This document shows positions 22,419 to 32,738 of a DNA stretch of 64,000 bases, piece by piece. Source of the stretch: Chalciporus piperatus (lineage: Eukaryota > Basidiomycota > Agaricomycetes > Boletales > Boletaceae); assembly GCA_038093975.1 (NCBI GenBank), contig JBBPTG010000037.1:62001-126000 (forward strand). The letters run 5' to 3'. The translations under genes and the position numbers were made by a program. The notes under the pieces were generated by a model, which saw nothing but the letters and a program-made list of their open reading frames with translations, was not told where the DNA came from and ran no database searches. Positions within the stretch are counted from its first letter, which is position 1. Each line of letters starts with the position of its first letter.

Positions 22419-22439
22419 CCTGACACCAGCCCTCGCCTG

Positions 22440-22805
22440 CGAAGAAACTGTCATGATCTAAAACACATCTTCTTTCACGAGCTCACGACCCTGACAGATT
22501 AATCAGCGACCTCACCTCAGTCAACCGCGCTCGGATGTAATGAAGGTGAGTTGGAACTTGGATTTCTGCCATTTGGATCTACATACCCCACCTTGCGCTC
22601 AAGACAGTTTTGAATCGGCTAAGTTCTTGATTACGCTGTTGAACTGTAGTGAACCGGCGGGCGAAACTGTGATGGGATAGGAGATTTATCAAACCGTCAG
22701 GTGTCGTCGATCAACTTCGCGCGAGCATTGGTAGGCGATCCGGGAACTATACAACCGACGATGTGGGAATGGTCCTGGTCGAGTCTGAGTGGGGAGATAA
22801 ATAGC
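22440..22805 (+). promoter_or_regulatory. Duplicated upstream segment and promoter of BVMO copy 1
   Basis: Homologous blocks to the amidase upstream region are seen at about 22459-22490, 22549-22572 and 22752-22790. The last block runs into GGGGAGATAAATAG, a TATA-like motif about 95 bp before the BVMO start at 22896. The same block with GGGGAGATAAATACG precedes the BVMO pseudogene near 49080. Confidence 0.6.
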
Positions 22806-22895
22806 CTTGGATGAGGGGACAGGCAAGGTATTGCCTGTCCCCGGTAACCCATCCAAAGGTCTTCCATCCAACGTCCTCACAGAACCTAACACACC

Positions 22896-24876
22896 ATGAC
22901 AGAAGAAAAGTACGACGCTATCATTATCGGAGCAGGTTTTAGCGGCATCCACCAACTGATTCACTTGCGTAAGCTCGGGTTGAGTTGCAAGATAATCGAG
23001 ACGGGATCCGAGCTCGGTGGAACGTGGTACTGGAACACGTACCCGGGCGCTCGGGTGGATAGCTCCGTCCCTATCTACGAGCTTTCACTTCCTGAGCTGT
23101 GGAAGTCGTGGACATGGACGGAAAAGTTTCCGGGGTGGCAAGAACTACAGGCGTAAGTAGATACTTTGACATCGATCCTATCTCATATGGCGTCTCACAG
23201 GTATTTCGCATACGTTGGGGACAAATTTGATATTCGCAAGCATTGCTTATTTGACGCGACGGTGAAGCAGGCTCATTGGGACAACCAGCTGCACTTGTGG
23301 CACGTCACCGCAGACGGAAAGGATGGCCTGTACAAGGCTTCTGCGCGCTATCTGATCGTGTGCACGGTTGGTACCGGTTCGTGTACTTCCGCTCTCCTCG
23401 TCTCATTTGATCATGTGCAGGGAGTTTCATCGAGGCCATATGTGCCAAACATCAAAGGGCTTGAAACTTTCAAGGGCCCGTGCAGTCACACAGGTCGGTG
23501 GCCAAAGGGAGGGATAGAGACAGCCGGACAGAGAGTGGGAGTCATCGGTACGGGAGCAAGCGGAGTACAGGTTATTCAAGAGATTGGACCACAGGTATGA
23601 ACGAGCACCAAACTTCAGGCCAAGATACTGAGAAGATTATGTGTGGAATAGGCTGAACATCTCACTGTTTTCCAGAGAACCCCTAATCTTGCACTCCCAA
23701 TGGGCCAAGTCGCGTTGAACAAGCAGATGCAGGATTGTTTCAAGTTTGTTTATGAGGATTTCTACAAGAAACTTCGCACAACAGCCACTGGGTTTTCAAT
23801 CGACGGTATCATGCGTCCGATGGCGGACGACAGCGAAGAAGAGAGACGAGCCAACTTCGAGGCGTTGTGGGAGTTGGGTGGTTTTCACTTCGCAGGTAGG
23901 CGTCATCGCACACCCGCCTTCCGACTTATGCTGATGTTTTGTAGTCGGCAACTATCTGGATCTTTTAGTGAACAAGGCTACTAACGACGAGGCTTATGCG
24001 TTCTGGAGGGAAAAAGTCGGAAAACGTGTGAAAGATCCTAAGAAAGAGGAGCTCTTGGCACCAACGGTCGCTCCCCACCCATTTGGATGCAAACGGGCGT
24101 CCCTCGAACAAAACTTCTACGAAATATGCAATCAAGATAATGTCGACATCGTTGATATCAAGGCGACACCCATTTTAGAGGTAACCCCCAAGGGTCTCAA
24201 GACTGCTGGAAAAGAGTACGAGTTCGACGTTCTTATCCTTGCTACTGGTGCGTGTGCGAGGCACGGGCACGTTTATGGTGCTGGATCGAAATAGACTGAA
24301 TGCGATGATTGATAGGTTATGATAATTATGTAGGTGGATTTACCCAAATTGACCTACGTGGTCTGGATGGGGAAACCATCCAAGACCACTGGAAGGACGG
24401 TGTCCGGACCTAGTGAGTTATGTAGCCCTTCAAAGCCATACAATCGCTGAGATCATGTTGTTCACGACGACGGTAGCTTAGGGTTGACAATCGATAACTT
24501 CCCAAACCTCTTCTTCACATATGGACCACAGGGCCCGACAGCCCTCTGCAACGGTCCCACTTGCGTGCAGCTTCAGGGTTCGTGGATCGTTAGCACGATC
24601 GATTACCTGCGGAAGAACCATATCACCAAATTCACCCCCACGTATCACGCTGCTTCAACATACAAGAAGCACGTGGATGAGCTCTGCGCGGCCACATTGC
24701 TTCCGCAAGCCGACAGTTGGCTCATGGGTGCTAATATTCCCGGCAAGAAACGTGAAGCGTATAACTATGTCGGGGGTGTCGGGAGATATGGAGAAGAGAT
24801 TATGGAGGAGATTCAACGCGGATATCCGGGTTTCCAGAGAGAATCGCTGGCGATTTCTGAACTCCGATTTTCTTGA
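22896..24876 (+). CDS. Baeyer-Villiger-type flavin monooxygenase, copy 1
   Basis: Seven exons (22896-23152, 23201-23366, 23421-23594, 23652-23895, 23945-24247, 24316-24412, 24477-24876) give 546 aa. The FAD Rossmann motif GAGFSG is at residues 12-17, followed by [15 protein letters not shown]. The BVMO fingerprint FxGxxxHxxxWP is intact (FKGPCSHTGRWP), and the NADPH Rossmann motif GTGASG follows, with VFQRTPN after it. The C-terminal part has NLFFTYGPQGPTALCNGP. The enzyme should insert oxygen next to a ketone using NADPH and FAD. The substrate is unknown. Intron positions are identical to copy 3 on the minus strand at 34083-36048. Confidence 0.95.
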
Positions 24877-25367
24877 TCACGAGTCTGGAGTCCCAATGTC
24901 ATGTTTGGTTGACGAAATGTTAAACTATTCTCCCTGATAGAGTAGTAGAAGTACCTCCCAAAAGGAATAGGGCGTCAAGGCCCTTGAGCTTGATCCGAGC
25001 TCATAACTGCATGCATCACCGGACGGAACCTCAAGCCGTCTACTGGCAGCGCCGCAATCCCAGTAGGGGAAAGCGCAAGCTCAAAAACGTCATGAAGCGG
25101 ATCAGCTAGTATTTGAACAGTTTCTTCTTGGTTTCTTCTATCTATGCTCTCAGCTGGTGACGTTCAGGTCGGGGGCTTCATGGTACCAAGGTTCCGAATT
25201 TCCGGAATGGTCTGATCGGGGTACACAGTGCACAAACATTCGATCAATTGTCAGACATAATCAGTACATAGAGAGACTCAAACACCAGCGAGAACTAAGA
25301 CTTAGACGCCAACAACAACATTCACGAGTACATCGACTCTGCTCCAATCACAGCAACTGGCTCCCTT
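24877..25367. other. Convergent intergenic region
   Basis: 3' flank of BVMO copy 1 and of the nine-exon gene on the other strand. No gene or repeat recognised. Confidence 0.4.
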
Positions 25368-26517
25368 TCAGCCAGACTGGGTGATACTGAATTTGCCAGA
25401 GGCGGCGTCGTAGCTGAGATCCCAAGCGGTGGTATCAGAGAGCGTGGCAAGGTCTTTGGTCCAGAGGACGGGAGTGTTCACTTCACCCCTAATGATCTGC
25501 GTCTCCTGGTACTGGCCAGTGACGTAAGCCTGCAAGACCGGGGTGAACTGAGCCTGGATGAATGAGGTGGCTCTGTAGAATTCTCAATCAGCGCCTTTCT
25601 TTCGTGATGTGAAATGAAGGACAACGAACCCGACGCCGTCGAAGATGAGGACTGGAGTGGGAGTGAAATCGTTCTTCTTCAGGAAACCTGACACCCGAAA
25701 GTTGCTTAGCATGCCGATCGACGATCATCATGGGTGGTCAAGCTGCAACTCACCGACGGCCATGGTCTCCTTGAGCTGGGTGCCGTTGAACGCCTTGATG
25801 TTATTCCCCGGATCGGCCTCAGGTTCCTGCGTTCGAATTCAAGTCTATTTCAAATGTAAAGCGAGAATGGCTGGGAAGCTCACAGTGAAGTTGTAGACAC
25901 CGTTGTCGTCCTTGGTGAGAGTCGTCTTTTGCCCGAGCTGTGTTGTGTCGTTTGCGCCCGTGAATCGTAGTGTATATCGGGACAATAGCTTACGTTGATT
26001 GGCTTATAGGTGGAAGCATCCACGACCGTGTCCGACGCGTGGTCAATCTGGGGCTTGGAGAAAGCAAGCCTAGACAGGACAGAAGGGCCTTGTTAGCTCG
26101 TCTTAACATTCATGCATATGAACCATACTCACTGGCTCTGGTAGGTCACGGTGATGTGGTAGGGCCCTAGGTGGGTAGCAGACGAGCGTTGATCGGCAAA
26201 ACGAACACCTCGGTCAATTGCCTAGCTGAGAAGCTCACCTGTCTTTGCAAACTTGGTGACTCTAAAACGCGGCTCAGAACACGCTGAGGAAATCAACAGT
26301 GCTGTACTTACTTCCAGCAAACAGGGAATTTGTCGTTGTACATCCCTTCTGAAAACTTGTTGAAAGTCAGCATAAGGGTGGCATCAGAGCCGAGGTCGAC
26401 GCTATGAGCGAGTGAGCATCGTCAATGAACGGTGGGACGAGCAAAGCTGCGTCCTTCAAAGCACCGTAGCACTCACGTCTTGAAGGTCAGGGTCCTGGTG
26501 AATACTGCGCCGGGCAT
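25368..26517 (-). CDS. Nine-exon gene of unknown function, 217 aa
   Basis: Exons 26477-26517, 26312-26401, 26239-26261, 26133-26166, 25994-26069, 25884-25937, 25754-25826, 25630-25687 and 25368-25572 join with consistent phases and end at a stop. The product has no signal peptide or membrane segment. It starts MPGAVFTRTLTFKT and contains FPVCWKVTKFAKTGPYHITV, a central LGQKTTLTKDDNGVYNF block, and VLIFDGVGSATSFIQAQFTP. The pattern of alternating strands suggests a soluble beta-rich protein. I do not recognise a family. Nine exons for 217 codons, with exons of 23 and 34 nt, is extreme even here. A TATA-like box lies about 95 bp upstream. Confidence 0.75.
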
Positions 26518-26610
26518 GGTAGCAATGAGCAATGAAAAGTAGGCGAGTTGGTAGGAAGAATGGAATCGAGTGTTTCGAGTTGGGGGACCTTTGGGCACAG
26601 AGAGAGACCC

Positions 26611-26618
26611 CTTTTATA
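26611..26618 (-). promoter_or_regulatory. TATA box of the nine-exon gene
   Basis: On the minus strand GGTATAAAAGGGG lies about 95 bp before the ATG at 26517, a normal spacing for a strong fungal promoter. Confidence 0.55.
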
Positions 26619-27231
26619 CCTTTTGAGATCGGCGTATCCCGTTAGCAGGACGCAGGACACCCCCTGTCGACTTCGGGTCGATACAAGATACTTTCCAAAC
26701 TGGCTTGCGTCTTCCCATGAACAGCGCTGGGAGGGGTACCAAAAATTCCTAGGAACAATTGTTCTGTACGCACCGGGATTGTTCAGAACCTTCTTGCCGG
26801 GTGACGGTGTACCTCCTTCACCCACCCCTCGAGGCACCATTTCATGTACGGCATACAAGGTCCAGGCACTCATGTTCCTCCTTGGATGAAAAGCTGCAGT
26901 CTCACCCACTGCGAAAATGAGTCCGACATGTGGACAAAGAAATGCGGGCCATCAAACGGAAGATGATGAGTTCCGGGGCGGCCTGGGCCCTGCAAGGTAC
27001 GGTCCGGAATCTTGAGAATCTGCCAAGGGAAAAGTGGACAGCCTAGAGCCAATTACAGTCAAAGTGATACCCCAGGGCCCATAGAGCATCTACGCAAAGC
27101 AAGGAGATTGGTCAAATCTCAATCCATTTTTACCTGTGGTTGTGAGTTAAGACCAACTTGTGCCAAGTCACTACTTTGTAGTAGTTATTGCACCCGAGAC
27201 CACGCCTCCGACCTCGGCGCGAGCCCCGTCA

Positions 27232-27745
27232 ATGTCAACGACGATATCCTCCGCGACTGCATTGCAGACGTTCTCTTTGACGAATGATGTTCTTCAAGTG
27301 TCTCCCGAAGATGAGATCTACGCTTTCGATGTAGAAGCCAACAAGCACCTCCTGTTGTCTCAAGGACAGCCAAGATTCAACCCTATATCGTGTCGTACTC
27401 ATTTTTAATCAACAGTCCTCACTGTGAGTCAGTGTGACTTCAAGTCGTGCAAAATATCAGCTGTTGCTTTGATTAAAATGGTTCGCCTTTCAACCTCCTT
27501 TCCACGATTCGCCACCGTACACATGCAAGGTCGGGAGTTCCACACGAGATTATGGGCCTTATGCAAGGGAAGGTCATCGGGAACTCGATCGTTATCATAG
27601 ATTCGTGTGCGCTGCCGGTACAAAGCACGGAAACGCGTGTCAACGCAGCTAATGAGGCGAATGAGTACATGGCGACGTACATACAGGAGAGCGAACGTGT
27701 GAGCAATGACATCCTCATCCAAGAAATATGCAAAATTTCTCTTTG
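27232..27745 (+). pseudogene. Truncated COP9 signalosome subunit 5 (CSN5) copy
   Basis: The sequence resembles the N-terminal part of CSN5/JAB1. It begins at the ATG at 27232 with an SLTNDVLQVSPEDEIYAFD-like start, continues with a decayed CKISAVALIKM block at about 27440-27480, and then gives ARSGVPHEIMGLMQGKVIG followed by VINS-type strands and ETRVNAANEANEYMATYI up to about 27700. The catalytic JAMM motif (HxHx7SxxD) that should follow is missing: the frame runs into a stop at 27745. The intron between the blocks no longer has a consistent acceptor. CSN5 removes NEDD8 from cullins in other organisms; this fragment cannot. It is probably a partial duplicate, with the functional gene elsewhere. 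Confidence 0.75.
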
Positions 27746-28276
27746 ATTTACTCTGACCTCCTTCGTTTTCTTCTCGTCCTCGAGCCTTCCGCCCTATGTA
27801 AAGCTCAAGAAGCGCATTTATTCGTGCCGAGGGTATATTCTCGTAACATGAAAAGGTTAAAATGCAGGGGGATGTGCACTACACAAGCAATCGCATACAT
27901 CCCTTCCTTGAGAACGACTGTCTACCCACACAAGGGACAGCCTAGGCCTAGGAGACCACAACATACGTCGACAGCCCACCTAATTTCAAGTTGGCGCCGT
28001 GTCGTTCAGGGGGTAGTTTTCAGCTGGAAGTCGTTGACTCATACAGATCGCTGCTCACATTGCCCATTGCAGGCTTAAGCTTCACTAGGGCGACAGAAAT
28101 TAAACTGGGAAATATATTTTCGAGTCTCATTACAGAACATGCGAACACGCCCACGTCCAAATAACCATAACGCGAATCCAACTCCTCCCCATCAGTCCTG
28201 CAAAAGGGTTCAATGACTGTGCGTTCTTGGTTAGCACGGTGATAAAAATAAAAACCTGCACCCAAGACTCACCCAT

Positions 28277-28708
28277 TTAGCTGATGATGATATCGGCCGC
28301 AAGGCTGTTCCCGCTCTGGACCGTATATTTCACCTCCACGTTCGTGCCAAACAGACTGGTCACGTTGTAGTCCGTCATGTGTTGCGTACGGATTGAGGCC
28401 CGTGCACCATTATTATAGTACTCTGGGTTGATGAAGACCCCAGTCTCGTTCGACTGCAGACTAGTGACGATGTCGCACCAGGGCGAATAGTTGTCCACCC
28501 CGAGCGCGACCAGGAAAAACTCCCCACCGGTGGACATGAACCGGACGGTACCAGAGGTTCCACTACCGCCCATGTTGAACGTGGTGGTTTCGTTGGCAGA
28601 CGACCATGTCCCACCTTGGGCGTAGTTCCAAACGGTCTGCTCAACGACCGAGAAAATGGGGAGGGAGGGGTTGGTTTGGTAGGTGGAAATGTCGATGGAG
28701 TAAGACAT
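28277..28708 (-). CDS. Fungal fruit-body lectin (Agaricus/Xerocomus type)
   Basis: A single-exon gene of 143 aa, the usual length of the fungal fruit-body lectin family (Pfam Fungal_lectin). The family's conserved features are present: the tyrosine- and threonine-rich N-terminus, the WNYAxGGTW motif, the MGGSGTSG loop that contributes to galactose binding, and the NYxxWCDIVT segment. Family members form tetramers in the cytosol, bind Gal-beta-1,3-GalNAc, and have been reported as toxic to insects and nematodes, so a defence role is likely. There is no signal peptide, as expected. The frame is complete with no lesions. A TATA box lies about 60 bp upstream. Confidence 0.93.
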   Translation of the reverse strand: MSYSIDISTYQTNPSLPIFSVVEQTVWNYAQGGTWSSANETTTFNMGGSGTSGTVRFMSTGGEFFLVALGVDNYSPWCDIVTSLQSNETGVFINPEYYNNGARASIRTQHMTDYNVTSLFGTNVEVKYTVQSGNSLAADIIIS

Positions 28709-28768
28709 GGTGAGATCGTTAGGTAGCTAAGCTGCGGGGGATGGGTTTTCGTTCAACAAGAGGAGGGG

Positions 28769-28776
28769 TTTATATA
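28769..28776 (-). promoter_or_regulatory. TATA box of the lectin gene
   Basis: On the minus strand CACTATATAAACCCC lies about 60 bp before the lectin ATG at 28708. Confidence 0.6.
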
Positions 28777-29177
28777 GTGCGACGCCGCGGCCTGGGTTGT
28801 ATGGATCGACCAGAATTGGGGTAAATGATTTGTGACCCGAACACGCATTCCGTGAACCGAGCGAGGAGGCGAACTCGAAGCCTATCCGTCATTTCAGCGT
28901 AATAGAGCAGAATATAAATGCGAGGGTGTTCCGGTCCAATCAGAGTCCTCAGGCTTGTCAAGCCCTCGCGTAAGCTCCCGAAAGCTGTCAAAGAGTCGGC
29001 AAGCGACGACGTTACTCGTCTGCTTTGCAGATCCCGCCCGGGATTGGTCGTCGTTCAAGTTGGGTCTAAGTATCGCAGAAAATGTTCAGGGAAAATTCTG
29101 TACTTCTTGACATGATGGAGAAGTTAGAACCCATCCACTCGCAAACACAAGTCGCAATACAGGTCCTCTGAGGAGTC

Positions 29178-29529
29178 AGCGTGCCCCATGGGGCACGGTG
29201 GCTGTGCGCCCGCCTCGTCGGGCGTTGGAGGTGGATTTGGGAGGCGGGAGGCGGGAGGCGGGAGGCGGGAGGCGGCGGCGAGCGACGGAACGCGTCGTGA
29301 TGACGTCGGCGGGATGGACGGGACGTGTGGGAGGTGCCTGGGCACGTAAGCGAGCCAGGATGGCGGGCAGGGGACGACGCGAGCGCTCGACTTTAGCGAG
29401 CGTGCCCCATGACTGGATTTTCATCCAGTTTTGCACGGGGCACGCTCGAGCGGGCGGAAAATTTTCCCATCCGCCAAAACCAGCGTGCCCCATGAGGGAA
29501 CTAAACGGCCAGTCTCTCATGGGGCACGA
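29178..29529. repeat. Cluster of GTGCCCCAT inverted repeats
   Basis: CGTGCCCCATGGGGCACG is a perfect palindrome at about 29180-29197. A second inverted pair (GCGTGCCCC ... GGGGCACGC) spans 29400-29448 and a third (CGTGCCCCATGAG ... CTCATGGGGCACG) spans 29484-29528. The same 9-mer thus recurs at least six times in alternating orientation over 350 bp. It looks like nested miniature inverted-repeat elements or a multi-site binding region. No target duplication was identified. Confidence 0.6.
29239..29273 (+). repeat. Tandem repeat of GGGAGGC, five units
   Basis: Five head-to-tail copies of the 7-mer GGGAGGC, with G-runs spaced to allow a G-quadruplex on the plus strand. It lies inside the inverted-repeat cluster. 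Confidence 0.8.
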
Positions 29530-29559
29530 TGGGTCACGCGGCATCACGTAGACGAGTAG

Positions 29560-30002
29560 AAAAATTAATTAAGCGCGTACGGAAGCGGGGGGAGTTACCA
29601 TAACGAGGCAAGAGCGCGTCGCGCTCCCTGAGGACCCTGCACTGGGTGTATGTGACCTCGGGAATGACCTGGGGGCAAGATCGACAGCTAGGAATGAAAA
29701 TAATTCTATTTTTCGCGCTTTTCTCGATTTTACTGACTACATTTCGCTCCGAAAACAATCGGAGGAGGTGGGGGGACATCCAAACTGAGGGACTCGCGCA
29801 AACTCGACGGGAACGCTACGCGACGACGCGTCGCGTACGCCCAGGCGCGCGCTCGGTTGCCGACTTCCGCCGAAAAAGGAAATTCCGTTTTCGGCGCGAG
29901 TTCGTGCCCCACTGCGATCTAAAGGTTGCTTTTTGTGTCGAAATTTTGACAAGTCAAAAGGATACTATATATATACCACTAATTGACAAACTACTTGTGT
30001 GG
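29560..30002. other. CpG-rich non-coding region
   Basis: No confident gene. The sequence is rich in CG dinucleotides (for example around 29810-29860), unlike its neighbours, then becomes AT-rich with an ATATATATA run near 29968. Confidence 0.35.
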
Positions 30003-30086
30003 AATTGTGGTATAGTGGTCTAGCATGCTTGCTTGACTACAGCTTATGTGTAAGCTCTCGAGTTCGAGCCCGGCTTGTACCGTCTT
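30003..30086 (+). other. tRNA-like sequence with Pol III type boxes
   Basis: A box-A-like TGGTATAGTGGTCTAGC (about 30008) and a box-B-like GAGTTCGAGCCC (about 30060) are correctly spaced and are followed by a T5 run at 30084. However, the acceptor and T stems do not pair well, so a functional tRNA is unlikely. It may be a tRNA-derived SINE fragment or a decayed tRNA. Confidence 0.3.
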
Positions 30087-30557
30087 TTTGGGCGAGTTTT
30101 TTGGTTTTTTTTCTCTACCACCGCCCGTCACGTGATTTTCTCGTTACCCTCAAATCACTGTTTGCCTGACCTCAGCTTGACCTCAGGCGGCAAGGGTCCA
30201 GTATGCCATTCTCGGAATTTCTTTATGTAACCTCAGTTGTACCCTTATTGTACCTTCTCCGAATTTTACCTCAGCTTGACCCTTGAGAAAATTACCCGTG
30301 TAGGTCTCTCGGTAGAGCAGAACGACTGTCTTCTGCTCATCGAGAGTCTGGTTTGGGGGATGTTTGACAACGCTGCCGACAAGTTGAACTTTCACAATAT
30401 TGACATTGTGGGGGAAAAGAACCAATGATAACAATGAAAAGAAGAAGCCGGAAAGAAAAAAAAAACAGATGATCAAGTAACGCTGCACAAGTAACGCTGC
30501 ACGGAGCAACAGCTGGGGATCCAAGGGTTCCGACACCACAAGTCTGCTACTGTCAGT
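30087..30557. other. Intergenic region 3' of the kinase gene
   Basis: No gene recognised. Three imperfect copies of CCTCAGCTTGACC / CCTCAGTTGTACC occur between 30170 and 30290. Confidence 0.35.
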
Positions 30558-32738
30558 CTACTGAAGCAGCTGAAGGAGTTCTGTCGAATCTGGTCTAGTC
30601 TCCGCGCTACCCCAACATTTCTGTAGGACCTTCCAAAGCTGATCGTCAAATCCTCTCGCGATAACAGCAGGGTCGGTCGGTCGGTCAGGCTGCTCTCCCT
30701 TGGATACTCTTATAATAACATGTAATGAGGTTTTGACTGAGCCCCAAGGGACCGCATGTGTCATGAGCTGGAGAATATACACGGTGAAACAGGGGGGTGA
30801 TTGAATGGAGGAGCAAGTCCTTACCTCCAACACGGTCATTCCAAATGAGTATATGTCGGTTGCTGTAGTGAGCATGGCCTTGTCGCCAAAGAGCTCGGGT
30901 GCCAACCACCTCTCAGAGCTCGAGACTCTGGAAAGGTAGCATGAATGTGGAGTTTATGGGAATAACCAATAGAGCTTACTCACCCGGTAGTCTGAGAAAA
31001 TGGTACGCCGGCCGTGTCCTCGACGATCTAGCACAACAGTAGGTAGGGCGTTCAGATGGTAGGCACGGTTAGAACGTACTCGAGAGAAGCCAAAATCCGC
31101 AAGGAGTGGCTTCCAGGACGCATCGATGACGATTTTGGCCTAAAAGGAAATGAGACACGGAAATCAATGGGTGCCTGGAACTGACCCCTCTCAGATCTCC
31201 ATGCACGATCGGGGGATTCATCGTGTGCAGCACATTGACACCTGCGATGATGCCCTGGATCTATCAAGTTATGGTAAAATCTGTGAAAACAAGTGGCAGG
31301 AACATGATGCCTACCAAAGCACGGTGATCTACCTCAGGGAAACGTGCGACATACTTGTCCGCAGTTTCATGTTGAGGCCAAGGAGTGACAACATAGCTAT
31401 CGAAAGAACCATTCCAAACGTGTTAAGGACGGACAACGAAAAGACTCACGGAAATGGTCCGTCGTGTTGATAAAACCCATAAAGCGGTTGGATGTATTTT
31501 CCTCTATCAGCCTCCCACACCTTCTTCCAGATTTCGACCTCGCGCTCAAATCTCTACCAGAATCGTCAGCTCTATTGTCTAACCTATGCCGATTTTCGAC
31601 GTACCTGGAAGCTTTTGGGCGTGGCATGAACGGCGCGCAACATCTTGATCGCAACTTTCTCTTCATTAAGGTATAATCCCTCCCAAATATCCGTCGATTC
31701 TGTTCCGCCGACAGGGTTCTTGCCCACCCGGCGTACCTCTCCACGATGCAGATGCATGTCGGGAAGCAACTCCTCGGTGGACTGTTGCAAGTGATACAGA
31801 TTTTTGCGTAGTCCCTCTGTACTTTGTTCTGGTGCAGACGACAACAACTGCATCGAAAATTTAGACAAGGCGCTCTTGCATACACGCCACTGGCCTACCT
31901 GCTGCATCATCGTCATGATGGCCTTGATATCTCCGCCCTGTTGCTTCTGAGTCATCGAAATGATCGCCTGGGAATTCTCGATGTTCGCAAGGTATTCTAT
32001 CAACTCAACATGGTCACGTTCTGCGTTGGCCTTGAACTCGGCCTGCCAAGCTACTGTGTCCAACGCCGCAGTAAGCTGAAACGAAGAGTTTGCCGGGATC
32101 TCAGGTGGCGCTTCACTGCGAACGTACGTGGAGTTTCGTTATGCTATCGTTGATCTCTAGATGGCTGTCTTGAATCGCAATCATAAATGCAGCTTGCTCC
32201 ACGAAAAGCTTGATTCGGCTTTTTGAAGCCCATTTCTCCATACGAGCGACGACATTATCGAGTGTGCTAATATAGCAGACGTAAGAGTCGGAACTAACGT
32301 TTGCGCTGAGTGTCGACGAAAACACACCTCTTAACACCATCAACTAATCTCTTCTGTTGGGGAGTCGGGAAACCCTCGCCCTGTTGCTGTATGACGACTA
32401 AGAAGCTGACGCAGCGATCCTGCAGCTGCTTCAGCGCTTTCCTATTTCGTCGATCAGCAAGAAGTCGCAAATACAACTGAACAAGTAATGGCGTACTGAT
32501 TGGCTTGAGCCTGGTTGATCAGCGCTACGAGCGCACCCAATGACGCAACGGCTGGTGCCAGCCAAGGGATTGGTGCGAGTTTCGAGATTGCCTCAGCGCT
32601 GCTCAGGATTGCGGGAATAAAGGTCGTTGTGATTGCAGTGCCAGTGCCACCAGTGACCAAACTCGATTGGGATGAGGTTTGGCGGGGTGGCGTTCCTGGG
32701 CCAGGGCGTATCTTACGCAGAAGAGTAGGGAGCTTCAT
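30558..32738 (-). CDS. Protein kinase with MLKL-like N-terminal helical bundle
   Basis: Twelve exons (32497-32738, 32328-32441, 32128-32266, 31899-32075, 31605-31847, 31450-31553, 31315-31396, 31186-31260, 31080-31139, 30984-31027, 30825-30927, 30558-30767) give 530 aa. Residues ~25-220 form an all-helical domain (a hydrophobic [17 protein letters not shown] segment, then long amphipathic helices), like the four-helix MLKL-type execution domain of fungal cell-death proteins. The kinase part has VAIK (Lys ~291), HGDLRG in place of HRDL, LADFGF and LAPELFG. The Asn that binds magnesium after the catalytic loop is Lys (GAKIVI instead of GxNI), and no good glycine loop is seen. It may be a weak kinase or a pseudokinase. 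The class is tyrosine-kinase-like. Confidence 0.85.
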
